32,649 bases of DNA, taken from positions 1-32,649 of the forward strand of contig JALLOO010000009.1 of assembly GCA_027717985.1 (NCBI GenBank), written 5' to 3'. The notes beneath the pieces are model-generated. The model had not been told where the DNA came from, did no database searches, and worked only from the letters and a program-made list of their open reading frames with translations. Each line of letters begins with the position of its first letter. Position 1 is the stretch's first letter. The position numbers and the translations under genes are program-made. This DNA is from Patescibacteria group bacterium AH-259-L05 (GTDB lineage Bacteria; Patescibacteriota; Patescibacteriia; UBA2591; UBA6264). Below, piece by piece: positions 6,183-13,217 of this stretch.

Positions 6183-7211
6183 ATGCATTTGATAAGACAA
6201 AAAAAGACCATCCTTATTATTGCTGGTCTTTTTTTAATAATACTTTTTATTTTCGTATCGCGTAGCGGTAAGGATACATCAATGGTCCAAAAACAGCAGG
6301 ACACAGAAGCGTATACTCCGCAATTTTTAAAGCTTCCTATCTCTATGGTACTAGATAATTTTAAAGACGCTCGGCCGTTAAGCGGCATTGAAAACGCTTC
6401 TATTATATATGAAGTGCCGGTTGAAGGTGATATCACCCGCTTTTTAGGTATTTATAATCAAGAGTCGTTGCCGGATAAGATTGGGCCGATCAGATCAGCC
6501 CGGCCATATTTTGTTGAGTGGGCAGAAGAATATGGTGCGCTTTTTGTTCATGTGGGCGGTAGTCCCAAAGGATTAGATACGCTTCGGCAAAGTCAATATA
6601 TTCCGTATAGTATTAATGAGATGAGCTCTCATAGAATTTATTTTTGGCGTGATGGGCAGCGATCCATGCCGCACAATACCTATACGTCAGCGCAGTTAAT
6701 TGTCAATGTAATAGAGCAAAAAACTCTTATCAGCGAACCTCGATCAGATTTTAAATCCTGGTCATTCAAATCAGAGTCCCGACATCCGACATTAGAATAT
6801 ACTTCTGATGAGATTGAGCCTTCACAATTACCACGGTTATCTCAAATACTTAAAATTGATTATCGTGAGCCAGTGATTTGGCAGTATCGGGAAGTTGAAA
6901 ATGTGTATGTGCGACATCAAAATGGTGAAGTTTTTGTTGGCGAAAATAATTCTGAGGTACACGCAAAAAATATTGTTATACAAATTACTGATATTGTTCC
7001 CATAGATTCGCTTGATAGGCGTACGATTAGAACCACAGGAGCAGGAAATGCATTGATATTCCAGCAGGGGATAGTCATAAGAGGGACATGGATACGACAG
7101 GATCAATCTGCTCGTACTATATTTTATGATGAAAATGGTAAGGAAATAGAATTTGTCCTAGGAAATATATGGATTAACATTGTTTCGCCTGATCACCGCA
7201 TTCTTTATTAA
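6183..7211 (+). CDS. DUF3048 (YerB-like) membrane-anchored protein
   Basis: A 342-residue protein with an N-terminal membrane helix (about residues 10-26), which should place the rest outside the membrane. The DUF3048 family signature is clear: PISMVLDNFKDARPLSGI, IYEVPVEGDITRFLGIY, IGPIRSARPYFVEWAEEYGA and VHVGGSPKG. The C-terminal DUF3048 module ends with GNIWINIVSPDHRI. The family includes Bacillus YerB, a lipoprotein of unknown biochemical function; here a transmembrane anchor replaces the lipobox. The gene begins nine bases after the L25 stop, so it is probably cotranscribed from the same promoter. Two consecutive hairpins terminate the unit. Confidence 0.85.
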   Translation: MHLIRQKKTILIIAGLFLIILFIFVSRSGKDTSMVQKQQDTEAYTPQFLKLPISMVLDNFKDARPLSGIENASIIYEVPVEGDITRFLGIYNQESLPDKIGPIRSARPYFVEWAEEYGALFVHVGGSPKGLDTLRQSQYIPYSINEMSSHRIYFWRDGQRSMPHNTYTSAQLIVNVIEQKTLISEPRSDFKSWSFKSESRHPTLEYTSDEIEPSQLPRLSQILKIDYREPVIWQYREVENVYVRHQNGEVFVGENNSEVHAKNIVIQITDIVPIDSLDRRTIRTTGAGNALIFQQGIVIRGTWIRQDQSARTIFYDENGKEIEFVLGNIWINIVSPDHRILY

Positions 7212-7228
7212 CCCTTGTCACCTTGGAA

Positions 7229-7276
7229 AACTTGGGGACCGAGTCCCCAAGTTAGGCTTAACTAAGCCTAATTTTT
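7229..7276 (+). terminator. Tandem hairpin terminator after the DUF3048 gene
   Basis: AACTTGGGGAC (7229-7239) pairs with GTCCCCAAGTT (7243-7253) around CGA. A second stem, TTAGGCTT (7252-7259) with AAGCCTAA (7264-7271), follows directly and shares two bases with the first. TTTTT at 7272-7276 completes it. Confidence 0.88.
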
Positions 7277-7280
7277 GCTC

Positions 7281-7309
7281 TTGACAAGGATAAAAAAATA
7301 TGTTATACT
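7281..7309 (+). promoter_or_regulatory. Near-consensus sigma-70 promoter
   Basis: TTGACA (7281-7286) and TATACT (7304-7309) are separated by 17 bases. The design is the same as at 440-468 and it also drives an unrecognised gene with a strong ribosome binding site. Confidence 0.8.
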
Positions 7310-7318
7310 ATATATAAT

Positions 7319-7353
7319 CTCAAGTATTGAGAAAAACCTTTGAAAAAGGAGGG
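7319..7353 (+). promoter_or_regulatory. Leader hairpins partly covering the ribosome binding site
   Basis: CTCAA (7319-7323) pairs with TTGAG (7327-7331). CCTTT (7337-7341) pairs with AAAGG (7345-7349) around GAA. The second stem uses the first bases of the ribosome binding site AAGGAGGG (7346-7353), so it could limit ribosome access. Function is inferred. Confidence 0.4.
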
Positions 7354-7359
7354 AAGAAA

Positions 7360-7908
7360 ATGTCGAAAAGAACAAGAGGAGCCGTGAATATAGCAAGTGC
7401 GGTAGCCGTTCTGATTTTCCTTGGTTGGTCGATCAGGTATGCGGATAAGCAATCGCAGGAACCGCAGTGGGAGGGAACGCATTGGAACAGAAATCAGTTG
7501 CCAGCAGATGATCAATCGTCATGGGAATGGAAAGTTCATGCCAATATCAATATTAATGGTTGGTTAGAAAGCTATCTGTTCGGGAGTCAGGAAAGCGGAT
7601 ATCTAGAACTTTGGTATGGTAGAACAGATGATGGGATGAGCAAAATGAAGATATATACTGGCAAGGATGAATTCCATAACCTTGTTTGCCGCAGTGAAGA
7701 TGGTGTGGTGAAAGAGATGGGGAATCTCTTGTTAGGTTATCCATTTTTGCTGGAATTTAGAGACAATTATGTCTTCCGCACGTTACCCGATCATATACAA
7801 GATGAGCTGCGTAGAGCTATCTATTCTGTACCTGATTGGCTTGAAGATGAATATGAAGACAGCATTCCTGGCAACAGACAAGAATCTACGCCTATCTATA
7901 CTGCATAA
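7360..7908 (+). CDS. Hypothetical protein with N-terminal membrane helix
   Basis: A 182-residue protein of unknown family. A basic start (MSKRTRG) is followed by a membrane helix or signal segment at about residues 8-24. The rest is hydrophilic and Trp- and Tyr-rich, with a beta-rich middle (WEWKVHANININGW, SGYLELWYGRTDD, MKIYTGKDEFHNLVCR) and an acidic C-terminus (WLEDEYEDS). The one cysteine (in LVCRSEDG) is not in a lipobox. The protein is probably exported but anchored, or secreted. The start is fixed by AAGGAGGG ending six bases before the ATG at 7360, rather than the TTG at 7327. It is monocistronic, with its own promoter and terminator. No function can be assigned. Confidence 0.65.
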   Translation: MSKRTRGAVNIASAVAVLIFLGWSIRYADKQSQEPQWEGTHWNRNQLPADDQSSWEWKVHANININGWLESYLFGSQESGYLELWYGRTDDGMSKMKIYTGKDEFHNLVCRSEDGVVKEMGNLLLGYPFLLEFRDNYVFRTLPDHIQDELRRAIYSVPDWLEDEYEDSIPGNRQESTPIYTA

Positions 7909-7927
7909 CACGGTCAAAGAAATAAAG

Positions 7928-7967
7928 AAGTGGTTAAAGTCAAACTTTAACCACTTTTGAATTTTAT
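7928..7967 (+). terminator. Hairpin terminator after the 7360 gene
   Basis: A perfect 13 bp stem pairs AAGTGGTTAAAGT (7928-7940) with ACTTTAACCACTT (7944-7956) around CAA. A T-rich stretch follows. It may also stop reverse-strand transcription from the AbrB-like gene. Confidence 0.85.
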
Positions 7968-7976
7968 AATAAAATT

Positions 7977-7991
7977 GGAGCTCCGAGCCCC
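7977..7991 (-). terminator. Possible weak terminator of the AbrB-like gene
   Basis: Read on the reverse strand, GGGGCT pairs with AGCTCC around CGG, with one G-U pair, and AATTTTATTAT follows. Confidence 0.4.
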
Positions 7992-7996
7992 GATTA

Positions 7997-8257
7997 TTAT
8001 CTTTTAGTAGCTACATTTGTTTTGTCAGAACGGACTTCGCTGATTACTTTTTCAACTTCATTACGAGATATTTTTTTACCAGCTTTGTTAAATTCATCTA
8101 ACATTTTTTTAAAAGTCAGTGACGGCATGGACAACCGTTTAATGGAAATCATATCTTTTTCATCACTAATATAAACCTCTGCGCCGCTCCATTTTTTGCG
8201 CAGCCCTTTTGGAAGAGTAATAGAACCATTTTTAACCTTCGTAGTTTTGATAGTCAT
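7997..8257 (-). CDS. SpoVT/AbrB (MazE-like) DNA-binding protein
   Basis: An 86-residue protein. The N-terminal half fits the swapped-hairpin AbrB fold used by AbrB, SpoVT and MazE-type antitoxins (TKVKNGSITLPKGLRKKWSG, then AEVYISDEKDMISIKRL). The C-terminal half is a helix-rich tail (FKKMLDEFNKAGKKISRNEVEKVI) that in antitoxins would bind the toxin. No PIN, MazF or other toxin gene is next to it: the gene is flanked by a terminator and by prfA. It may therefore be an orphan antitoxin or a stand-alone regulator. It has its own promoter but no clear ribosome binding site. Confidence 0.75.
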   Translation of the reverse strand: MTIKTTKVKNGSITLPKGLRKKWSGAEVYISDEKDMISIKRLSMPSLTFKKMLDEFNKAGKKISRNEVEKVISEVRSDKTNVATKR

Positions 8258-8295
8258 AGTAATAATGATTTTTGATTATAATGCTTTATTGTTTT

Positions 8296-8323
8296 ATTAT
8301 AACTTGTTTTAAAAGTATGTCAA
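8296..8323 (-). promoter_or_regulatory. Promoter of the AbrB-like gene
   Basis: On the reverse strand TTGACA (8323-8318) and TATAAT (8301-8296) are separated by 16 bases. The leader to the ATG at 8257 is about 30 bases long. Confidence 0.65.
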
Positions 8324-8386
8324 GTTTTTGGGGCCGCAAATTACTGTTGTCAATCCAACACTTTTGAATTTTAGATAATAATTATT

Positions 8387-9433
8387 TTATTTGCTTCTTT
8401 CTTTTTGGAGTGTCGCAATAATGGGGTCAAGGTGACCGTCTAAGATTTGTTCTAAACCATGCCATGATTTTTTAATACGGTGATCCGTAATCCGGTCTTG
8501 GGGGAAATTATAGGTTCTAATTTTTTCTGAACGATCGCCCGTGCCAATATGTGTCTGTCGCTTTTGCTTTAATTCTTTTTGTTTTTTTTCTTCCTTTTGT
8601 GCTAAAAGTCGTGAACGCAGGATCGTCATAGCCCGTTCTTTATTTTGCCCCTGGCTTCGCTCATCTTGACATGAAACCACAAGGTTAGTAGGAAGGTGCG
8701 TGATTCTTACGGCAGTTTCATTTTTTTGTACATTCTGGCCTCCATGTCCAGAAGCGCGAAAGGTATCTATTTTTAAGTCTTTGGGGTCAATGGTAATATC
8801 AACTTCTTGTGCTTCTGGCAATACCACCACTGATGCGGCTGAAGTATGAAGACGGCCGTTTTTTTCTGTTTCAGGTATGCGTTGGACGCGATGAACGCCG
8901 CTTTCAGTTTTAAGTGTGCCATATACATTTGGTCCTTTAATTTCAAATATTACTTCTTTTAATCCGCCAATGTTGGTTGAATGGGAAGAAATAAGGTTTA
9001 TTTTCCATTGTTTTTGTTCTGCAAATCTCCGATACATGCGGAAGAGATCTGCAGCAAATAGCGCTGCTTCTTCACCACCGGTTCCGGCGCGGATTTCTAT
9101 AATTGCATCTTTGGTGTCAAGCTTTGAGCTTTGTTTGGTATTGTGAGTAATTTTTTCTTCTATTTCATTCTTTTTTTTCTGTAACGCTTGTATTTCTGAA
9201 TCAATCAGATCAACCATTTCTTCATTTGACTCAACTTCACGCAGTTTTTGTGTTTCAGCTAATTTTTTATTTATCTCGCCCAATTCTTCAACTAATCGCA
9301 GGAGTTCTTTTGCCTGGTTATATTTTTGAGAGATTTGGCTTAATTTCTCCGGCGTATTATAAAATTCAGGGTCTTGGAGTTGACCTTCTAATTCAGTTAA
9401 CTGTTGTTTAAGTTGTTCGACATCGACGCTCAT
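8387..9433 (-). CDS. prfA: Peptide chain release factor 1
   Basis: A 348-residue class I release factor. It recognises stop codons in the ribosomal A site and triggers peptide release. The GGQ motif is at residues 231-233 ([15 protein letters not shown]). The codon-reading tripeptide lies in [21 protein letters not shown] at 187-189, the P-x-T form of RF1 (UAA/UAG) and not the SPF form of RF2. The N-terminal part is a coiled-coil helical domain. The ATG at 9433 is chosen over the TTG at 9469 because the bases between them belong to an interspersed repeat. It lies downstream of rpmE on the same strand, a common pairing. PrmC, the usual methyltransferase partner, is not next to it. Confidence 0.93.
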   Translation of the reverse strand: MSVDVEQLKQQLTELEGQLQDPEFYNTPEKLSQISQKYNQAKELLRLVEELGEINKKLAETQKLREVESNEEMVDLIDSEIQALQKKKNEIEEKITHNTKQSSKLDTKDAIIEIRAGTGGEEAALFAADLFRMYRRFAEQKQWKINLISSHSTNIGGLKEVIFEIKGPNVYGTLKTESGVHRVQRIPETEKNGRLHTSAASVVVLPEAQEVDITIDPKDLKIDTFRASGHGGQNVQKNETAVRITHLPTNLVVSCQDERSQGQNKERAMTILRSRLLAQKEEKKQKELKQKRQTHIGTGDRSEKIRTYNFPQDRITDHRIKKSWHGLEQILDGHLDPIIATLQKERSK

Positions 9434-9435
9434 AA

Positions 9436-9509
9436 TTAAAGTTTGGATACATATATTACTCCTTAACAAACTTCAAGGTTCTGACGAGCGGAGCGAGGAA
9501 CGGTTCTTA
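9436..9509 (-). repeat. Interspersed repeat copy 2 (full, between rpmE and prfA)
   Basis: Read on the reverse strand it begins with TAAGAACC, whose TAA is the stop codon of rpmE. It continues with the CTCGCTCCGCTCG hairpin and AGAACCTTGAAG, and ends with TGTATCCAAACTTTAA three bases before the prfA ATG. It thus fills the whole gap between two cotranscribed genes. Confidence 0.85.
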
Positions 9510-9746
9510 TTTCCCTTTTTTCTTGGATGGCTGCATTGCTTTTGACCTTTTAAGAATTTTTTCATATCGTTCTACTCTGCCGGCAGTATCAACAAATTTT
9601 TGTTTGCCTGTATAAACAGGGTGGCAATGGGAGCAAACCTCTACCTCCATTGATTTTACAGTAGAGCCAGCAGTAAATTCGGCGCCGCAGGCGCATACAA
9701 TTTTTGCCTTTTGATTATATGGTGGATGTATATCTTGTTTTGTCAT
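9507..9746 (-). CDS. rpmE: 50S ribosomal protein L31, zinc-binding form
   Basis: A 79-residue L31 of the zinc-binding type. The four cysteines are Cys18 and Cys20 (VCACGAEF) and Cys38 and Cys41 ([13 protein letters not shown]). The [20 protein letters not shown] segment is typical of the family. A basic tail ([11 protein letters not shown]) ends the protein. The stop codon is provided by the first bases of an interspersed repeat. The gene is followed by prfA in the same direction, and a promoter candidate lies at 9853-9880. No ribosome binding site is visible. Confidence 0.93.
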   Translation of the reverse strand: MTKQDIHPPYNQKAKIVCACGAEFTAGSTVKSMEVEVCSHCHPVYTGKQKFVDTAGRVERYEKILKRSKAMQPSKKKGK

Positions 9747-9758
9747 ATAGTATTATTT

Positions 9759-9800
9759 TAAGAACCCTCCTCGCTTCGCTCGTCAGAACCTTGAAATTTC
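9759..9800 (+). repeat. Interspersed repeat copy 3 (first module)
   Basis: TAAGAACC, the CTCGCTTCGCTCG hairpin core and AGAACCTTGAA match the family. The second module is absent or diverged beyond recognition. It lies between the divergent rpmE and rpsB promoters. Confidence 0.75.
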
Positions 9801-9852
9801 TTCGAGCTTCACAAATTAAAAAATGAATTTTTTATTTGCTTCACCTCTTGAA

Positions 9853-9880
9853 ATTATAGCACAAATTATTTATTTGACAA
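9853..9880 (-). promoter_or_regulatory. Candidate promoter for rpmE-prfA
   Basis: On the reverse strand TTGTCA (9880-9875) and TATAAT (9858-9853) are separated by 16 bases. The -35 box has one mismatch to consensus. The leader to rpmE would be about 100 bases and would include repeat copy 3. Confidence 0.45.
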
Positions 9881-9905
9881 TAGCTTTCCCTTTTTTTATT
9901 ATTAT

Positions 9906-9913
9906 GGTATAAT
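9906..9913 (+). promoter_or_regulatory. Extended -10 promoter of rpsB
   Basis: TGGTATAAT (9905-9913) is an extended -10 element, giving a leader of only about 17 bases before the ATG at 9937. The TTGACA at 9874-9879 is 28 bases away and cannot be its -35 box. Confidence 0.6.
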
Positions 9914-9936
9914 ATGAATATTAAATTATTTTGTTT

Positions 9937-10695
9937 ATGATAAAAATACCTTCAGTAACAGAATTAGCAAAAGCCGGTGTCCATTTAGGACATCGGACTA
10001 CCAAGCGTCATCCAAACATGGATCCTTATATTTATGGGATAAAAAATACCATCCATGTTATTGATTTAGAAAAAACAACTGAAGAGCTTACAAAAGCGCT
10101 TCAGTTTATTATTGAGAAAATAAGTGAGGGAGCAACCATTTTATTTGTCGGCACCAAGGCGCCTGCAAAAGATATTGTTAAAACACAAGCCGAAAAACTA
10201 AAGGTTCCCTATGTAGTTGAGCGATGGCTTGGTGGAACCTTGACCAATTTTCAAACCATTATAAAACTCATTGAAAAATTTAACAAAATGGTAAGTGATA
10301 AAGAAGGTGAGGCATTGGAGAAGTATACTAAAAAAGAGCGCCATGAATTGGATAAAGAATTGCATCGGTTAGAGATCATGGTAGGTGGCATCAGGACCCT
10401 GACCAAGAAGCCAGATCTGCTCTATATTATTGATATTGGCAATGAAAAAACAGCAATTCGTGAGACACGGCGCTTGAATATTCCCGTGGTAGGCGTTGTT
10501 GATACGAATGCCAATCCTGAATTAGTTAATTGGCCTATTCCGGCAAATGATGATGCTATAAAATCAATTGAATTAATTACGAAATTGGTGGCTGAGGCAA
10601 TTGAGGAAGGCAGGAAGAAGACGAAAATAAAGGAGAAGGGCGAAACAAAGGAAAAACAAGAGAAAAAAATAACAACCAAGAAAGACAAAAAATAA
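9937..10695 (+). CDS. rpsB: 30S ribosomal protein S2
   Basis: A 252-residue S2, a normal length for the family. Recognisable segments are ELAKAGVHLGHRTTKRHPNM, MDPYIYGIKNTIHVIDLEKT, ILFVGTKAPAKDIV, VERWLGGTLTNFQTI and IPVVGVVDTNANPELVNWPI, ending with PANDDAIKSIELI. The last 30 residues are a Lys/Glu-rich tail. The ATG at 9937 is preferred to the TTG at 9931, as it leaves the conserved N-terminus intact. The gene heads the classical rpsB-tsf pair. No ribosome binding site is seen and the mRNA leader appears very short. Confidence 0.95.
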   Translation: MIKIPSVTELAKAGVHLGHRTTKRHPNMDPYIYGIKNTIHVIDLEKTTEELTKALQFIIEKISEGATILFVGTKAPAKDIVKTQAEKLKVPYVVERWLGGTLTNFQTIIKLIEKFNKMVSDKEGEALEKYTKKERHELDKELHRLEIMVGGIRTLTKKPDLLYIIDIGNEKTAIRETRRLNIPVVGVVDTNANPELVNWPIPANDDAIKSIELITKLVAEAIEEGRKKTKIKEKGETKEKQEKKITTKKDKK

Positions 10696-10722
10696 GGAGA
10701 CCTTGTAAATCTCGCTCGGGCG

Positions 10723-10750
10723 CAAAAGAAAAAATAAATTTTTTCTTTTG
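10723..10750 (+). other. A/T-rich hairpin between rpsB and tsf
   Basis: CAAAAGAAAAAA (10723-10734) pairs perfectly with TTTTTTCTTTTG (10739-10750) around TAAA. It could act as a weak attenuator or an mRNA processing or stability element, since the genes on either side are a normal operon. Function is inferred. Confidence 0.4.
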
Positions 10751-10773
10751 ACCCTCACTTCAATTTGTAGTTT

Positions 10774-11352
10774 ATGGAGACTAAAATAATACAACAATTA
10801 CGAGAGACTACCGGAGCCGGGATTCTTGATTGTCAAAAAGCTTTAAAGGAATCCAAAGGCGATTTTGATATAGCAATAGAGATTTTGCGAAAAAAAGGGC
10901 AAAAAATGGCTCAGGCAAAAGGTTCTCGTGCAACACATGAAGGGATTATTGATACATATATTCATTCAAATCAAAAAATGGGTGCCATGGTAGCGGTAGT
11001 GTGCGAAACTGATTTTGTGGCAAGAAATCAAGAATTTAAAGAGTTGGTTCATGATCTCTCGATGCAGGTAGCGGCAGCAAATCCTATGTGGGTGAGCTCT
11101 CAAGATGTGCCGCAAAATGTGATTGAAAAAGAAAGAGAAGTATATCTTGAAAGTATTGATAAACACAAAGATCAAAAGGTAAAAGAGAAAATTATTCAAG
11201 GGAAATTACAAAAATTTTATACTGAGGTTTGTTTATTAAATCAGCCATTTATTAAAGATGACAGCATAACGACTGGCGAGTTAGTCGAGAAAAAAATTGC
11301 AACGTTAGGAGAAAATATACAAGTAAAGCAATTTGTACGATTTTCATTATAA
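10774..11352 (+). CDS. tsf: Elongation factor Ts, short form
   Basis: EF-Ts, the nucleotide exchange factor of EF-Tu. At 192 residues it is the short form, lacking much of the second core domain found in E. coli (about 280 residues). The N-terminal UBA-like domain is clear (IQQLRETTGAGILDCQKALK, FDIAIEILRKKG). So is the TDFVARN core motif (about residues 78-84), which contacts EF-Tu. The C-terminus carries VCLLNQPFIKDDSITTGELV, as expected. It follows rpsB. The gap after the stop holds an array of GTCATTCC-type hairpins. Confidence 0.93.
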   Translation: METKIIQQLRETTGAGILDCQKALKESKGDFDIAIEILRKKGQKMAQAKGSRATHEGIIDTYIHSNQKMGAMVAVVCETDFVARNQEFKELVHDLSMQVAAANPMWVSSQDVPQNVIEKEREVYLESIDKHKDQKVKEKIIQGKLQKFYTEVCLLNQPFIKDDSITTGELVEKKIATLGENIQVKQFVRFSL

Positions 11353-11354
11353 AT

Positions 11355-11470
11355 CCCCTTTGTCATTCCTCACTCTGTGAGGAATGACAAAAAAAGGTTG
11401 TCATTCCGTCTCTCGGAATGATAAGGGGAATAGGTGTCATCCGCACGAAATGTGGAATGACAAAAAGGGG
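11355..11470 (+). repeat. Array of three GTCATTCC/GGAATGAC hairpins
   Basis: Three inverted repeats follow one another. TTGTCATTCCTCAC pairs with GTGAGGAATGACAA (perfect 14 bp). GTCATTCCG pairs with CGGAATGAT. GTGTCATCCGCAC pairs imperfectly with GTGGAATGACAA. The block is enclosed by CCCCTT and AAGGGG. It fills the gap between tsf and the DJ-1-like gene. Hairpins are followed by A runs, not T runs, so they are not typical forward terminators. Confidence 0.8.
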
Positions 11471-11480
11471 ATAAAACATT

Positions 11481-12143
11481 ATGAATAGTAAATTTTTAAG
11501 TGTTATTCTTCTGGTAATTGTATCAGTTGTGTTATCTGGCTGTGTAAAAACTGATGCCCAAGATGTTAATTTTGAAACAATTATGTCACAAAGAAAAGCA
11601 GTTATTATTATTGCGCAGGAGGGATTTCAAGACGTTGAGTACAGTAAAACAAGAGAAGTATTAGAGAAAAATGATATTGTGATAAGTGTCGCAAGTGCGG
11701 GAGGTGGAACAGCAGTAGGGAAGTTTGGTGGTGAGGTTGAGGTTGATATAACATTAGATGAAGTAAATGTTAGTGATTTTGATGCGATTATTTTTATCGG
11801 CGGTCCTGGAGCACGGGATTATATGGAAAATGCTCGCGCGCATGAACTGGCAAAAGCAACGTTGGATCAGGGGAAACTATTAGGAGCGATTTGTATTGCG
11901 TCAACTATTTTAGCTCATGCAGGCGTTCTTCAAGGTAAAAAAGCCACGGTGTGGTCCGACCCCTTAGATAAAAGTGGCATTGAGATATTAAGTAATAAAG
12001 GAGCAACCTATGTTGATCAAAGTGTAGTTGTTGATGGCAATATTATAACCGCAAATGGGCCTGCATCAGCTTCTTCATTTGGTAAAAAAATAGCGCAAGT
12101 ATTAAATAAGAACCGTTCCTCGCTCCGCTCGGAAGAACCTTGA
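11481..12143 (+). CDS. DJ-1/PfpI-family lipoprotein
   Basis: A 220-residue protein with a lipoprotein signal: hydrophobic residues 6-18, then the lipobox LSGC with Cys21. The mature part is a DJ-1/PfpI domain (AVIIIAQEGFQDVEYSKTRE, FDAIIFIGGPGARDYM, LLGAICIASTILAHAGVL, YVDQSVVVDGNIITANGP). Cys138 matches the nucleophile-elbow cysteine. The residue equal to the conserved Glu of DJ-1 and PfpI is Gln50 here, and the residue after the Cys is Ile rather than His, so protease-type chemistry is doubtful. A redox or glyoxalase-like role is possible. The last ten or so residues (RSSLRSEEP) are encoded by an interspersed repeat, so the native C-terminus was probably altered. Confidence 0.85.
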   Translation: MNSKFLSVILLVIVSVVLSGCVKTDAQDVNFETIMSQRKAVIIIAQEGFQDVEYSKTREVLEKNDIVISVASAGGGTAVGKFGGEVEVDITLDEVNVSDFDAIIFIGGPGARDYMENARAHELAKATLDQGKLLGAICIASTILAHAGVLQGKKATVWSDPLDKSGIEILSNKGATYVDQSVVVDGNIITANGPASASSFGKKIAQVLNKNRSSLRSEEP

Positions 12144-12178
12144 AGTTTGTAGGGAATAATATTTGTATCCAAACTTTA
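12107..12178 (+). repeat. Interspersed repeat copy 4 (full, best example)
   Basis: First module: TAAGAACC, TTCC, CTCGCTCCGCTCG, GGAA and GAACCTTG, forming a hairpin. Second module: AAGTTTG, GGAATAATATTTGTATC and CAAACTT, forming a second hairpin. It overlaps the last 37 bases of the DJ-1-like gene and lies before gap. Confidence 0.88.
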
Positions 12179-12203
12179 AGTAAAAAGTTAAAAAGTTAAA
12201 TTT

Positions 12204-13208
12204 ATGACCAACATAGCAATCAATGGATTTGGCCGTATTGGCCGTGCAACGTTTCGGCACGCTATCTCATCTAAGATATTACAGGTTACGGCGATTAACG
12301 ACCTTGTTGATATAAAGACATTAGCGCATCTGCTTCAATATGATTCTATCTACGGCAGATATGAGAAACAAGTCAGCTATGATGACAATCACTTAATTGT
12401 TAACGGCAAAAAATATCCAGTTTTTGCCGAGAAAGAGCCAGAAAACTTGCCCTGGGAAAAGCTTGGCGTAGATATTGTTTTAGAATCTACTGGTGTGTTT
12501 CGATTAAAAGAGGCGGCTCAAAGACATATTACTGCTGGTGCAAAAAAAGTAATTCTTTCCGCACCGCCAAAAAGTGATGATGTCCCTATATATATTTTAG
12601 GAGCAAATGAGAAAACATTTAACCCGCAAAAAGATATTATTATTTCTAATGGGTCGTGTACGACCAATTGCTTGGCGCCGGTGTTAAAAGTATTGCATGA
12701 CAAATTTAAGATCAGCAATAGTTTCGCAACCACGATTCATGCATATACGAGTTCACAGCGCTTGGTTGACCTGCCGCATAAAGATTTGCGCCGCGCCCGC
12801 GCTGCAGCAGTTAATATTGTTCCTACCAGTACAGGCGCAGCGAAAGCAGTATGTGCAGCAATTCCTGATTTATTAGGGAAATTTAGTGCTTCAGCAATTC
12901 GTGTTCCGATCCCTATTACTTCATTAAGCGATATAATGTGTGTATTAGAAAAGTCAACCACTGCAGATGATATTAATACCGCGTTTGAAGTAGCAGCCAA
13001 GGGCGATTTAAAAGGTATTTTAGGTATAACATATGAGCCATTAGTTTCATCTGATTTTATTGGCGATTCTCATTCTGCAGTTGTTGATTGTTCATTAACG
13101 ACAATGCAGGGCGGCAATATTGTTCAAGTGGTAGCGTGGTATGATAATGAATGGGGATATGCGTGCCGATATGTTGAGCTTGCTGAATATATAGGGGAAA
13201 AGATTTAA
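12204..13208 (+). CDS. gap: Glyceraldehyde-3-phosphate dehydrogenase
   Basis: A 334-residue GAPDH, full length. It oxidises glyceraldehyde 3-phosphate to 1,3-bisphosphoglycerate in glycolysis. The Rossmann start INGFGRIGRATFR is followed by AINDLVD with Asp33, which favours NAD over NADP. The active site SNGSCTTNCLAPV carries catalytic Cys152, and His179 lies in TTIHAYTSSQRLVD. The C-terminus has the conserved WYDNEWGYACRYVEL. No ribosome binding site is obvious. The gene sits between a repeat element and argS, which starts nine bases after its stop, so the two are probably cotranscribed. Confidence 0.96.
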   Translation: MTNIAINGFGRIGRATFRHAISSKILQVTAINDLVDIKTLAHLLQYDSIYGRYEKQVSYDDNHLIVNGKKYPVFAEKEPENLPWEKLGVDIVLESTGVFRLKEAAQRHITAGAKKVILSAPPKSDDVPIYILGANEKTFNPQKDIIISNGSCTTNCLAPVLKVLHDKFKISNSFATTIHAYTSSQRLVDLPHKDLRRARAAAVNIVPTSTGAAKAVCAAIPDLLGKFSASAIRVPIPITSLSDIMCVLEKSTTADDINTAFEVAAKGDLKGILGITYEPLVSSDFIGDSHSAVVDCSLTTMQGGNIVQVVAWYDNEWGYACRYVELAEYIGEKI

Positions 13209-13217
13209 GGCCTAACA

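Noticed and set aside
7909-8386. Toxin gene paired with the AbrB-like protein
   Set aside because: The flanking sequence contains only terminators, a promoter and no open frame of suitable size.
9874-9879. TTGACA as the -35 box of rpsB
   Set aside because: It is 28 bases from the TATAAT at 9908, too far for a sigma-70 promoter.
11355-11470. CRISPR array
   Set aside because: Units are imperfect, self-pairing and separated by very short, unequal gaps. There are no spacers of constant length and no cas genes.
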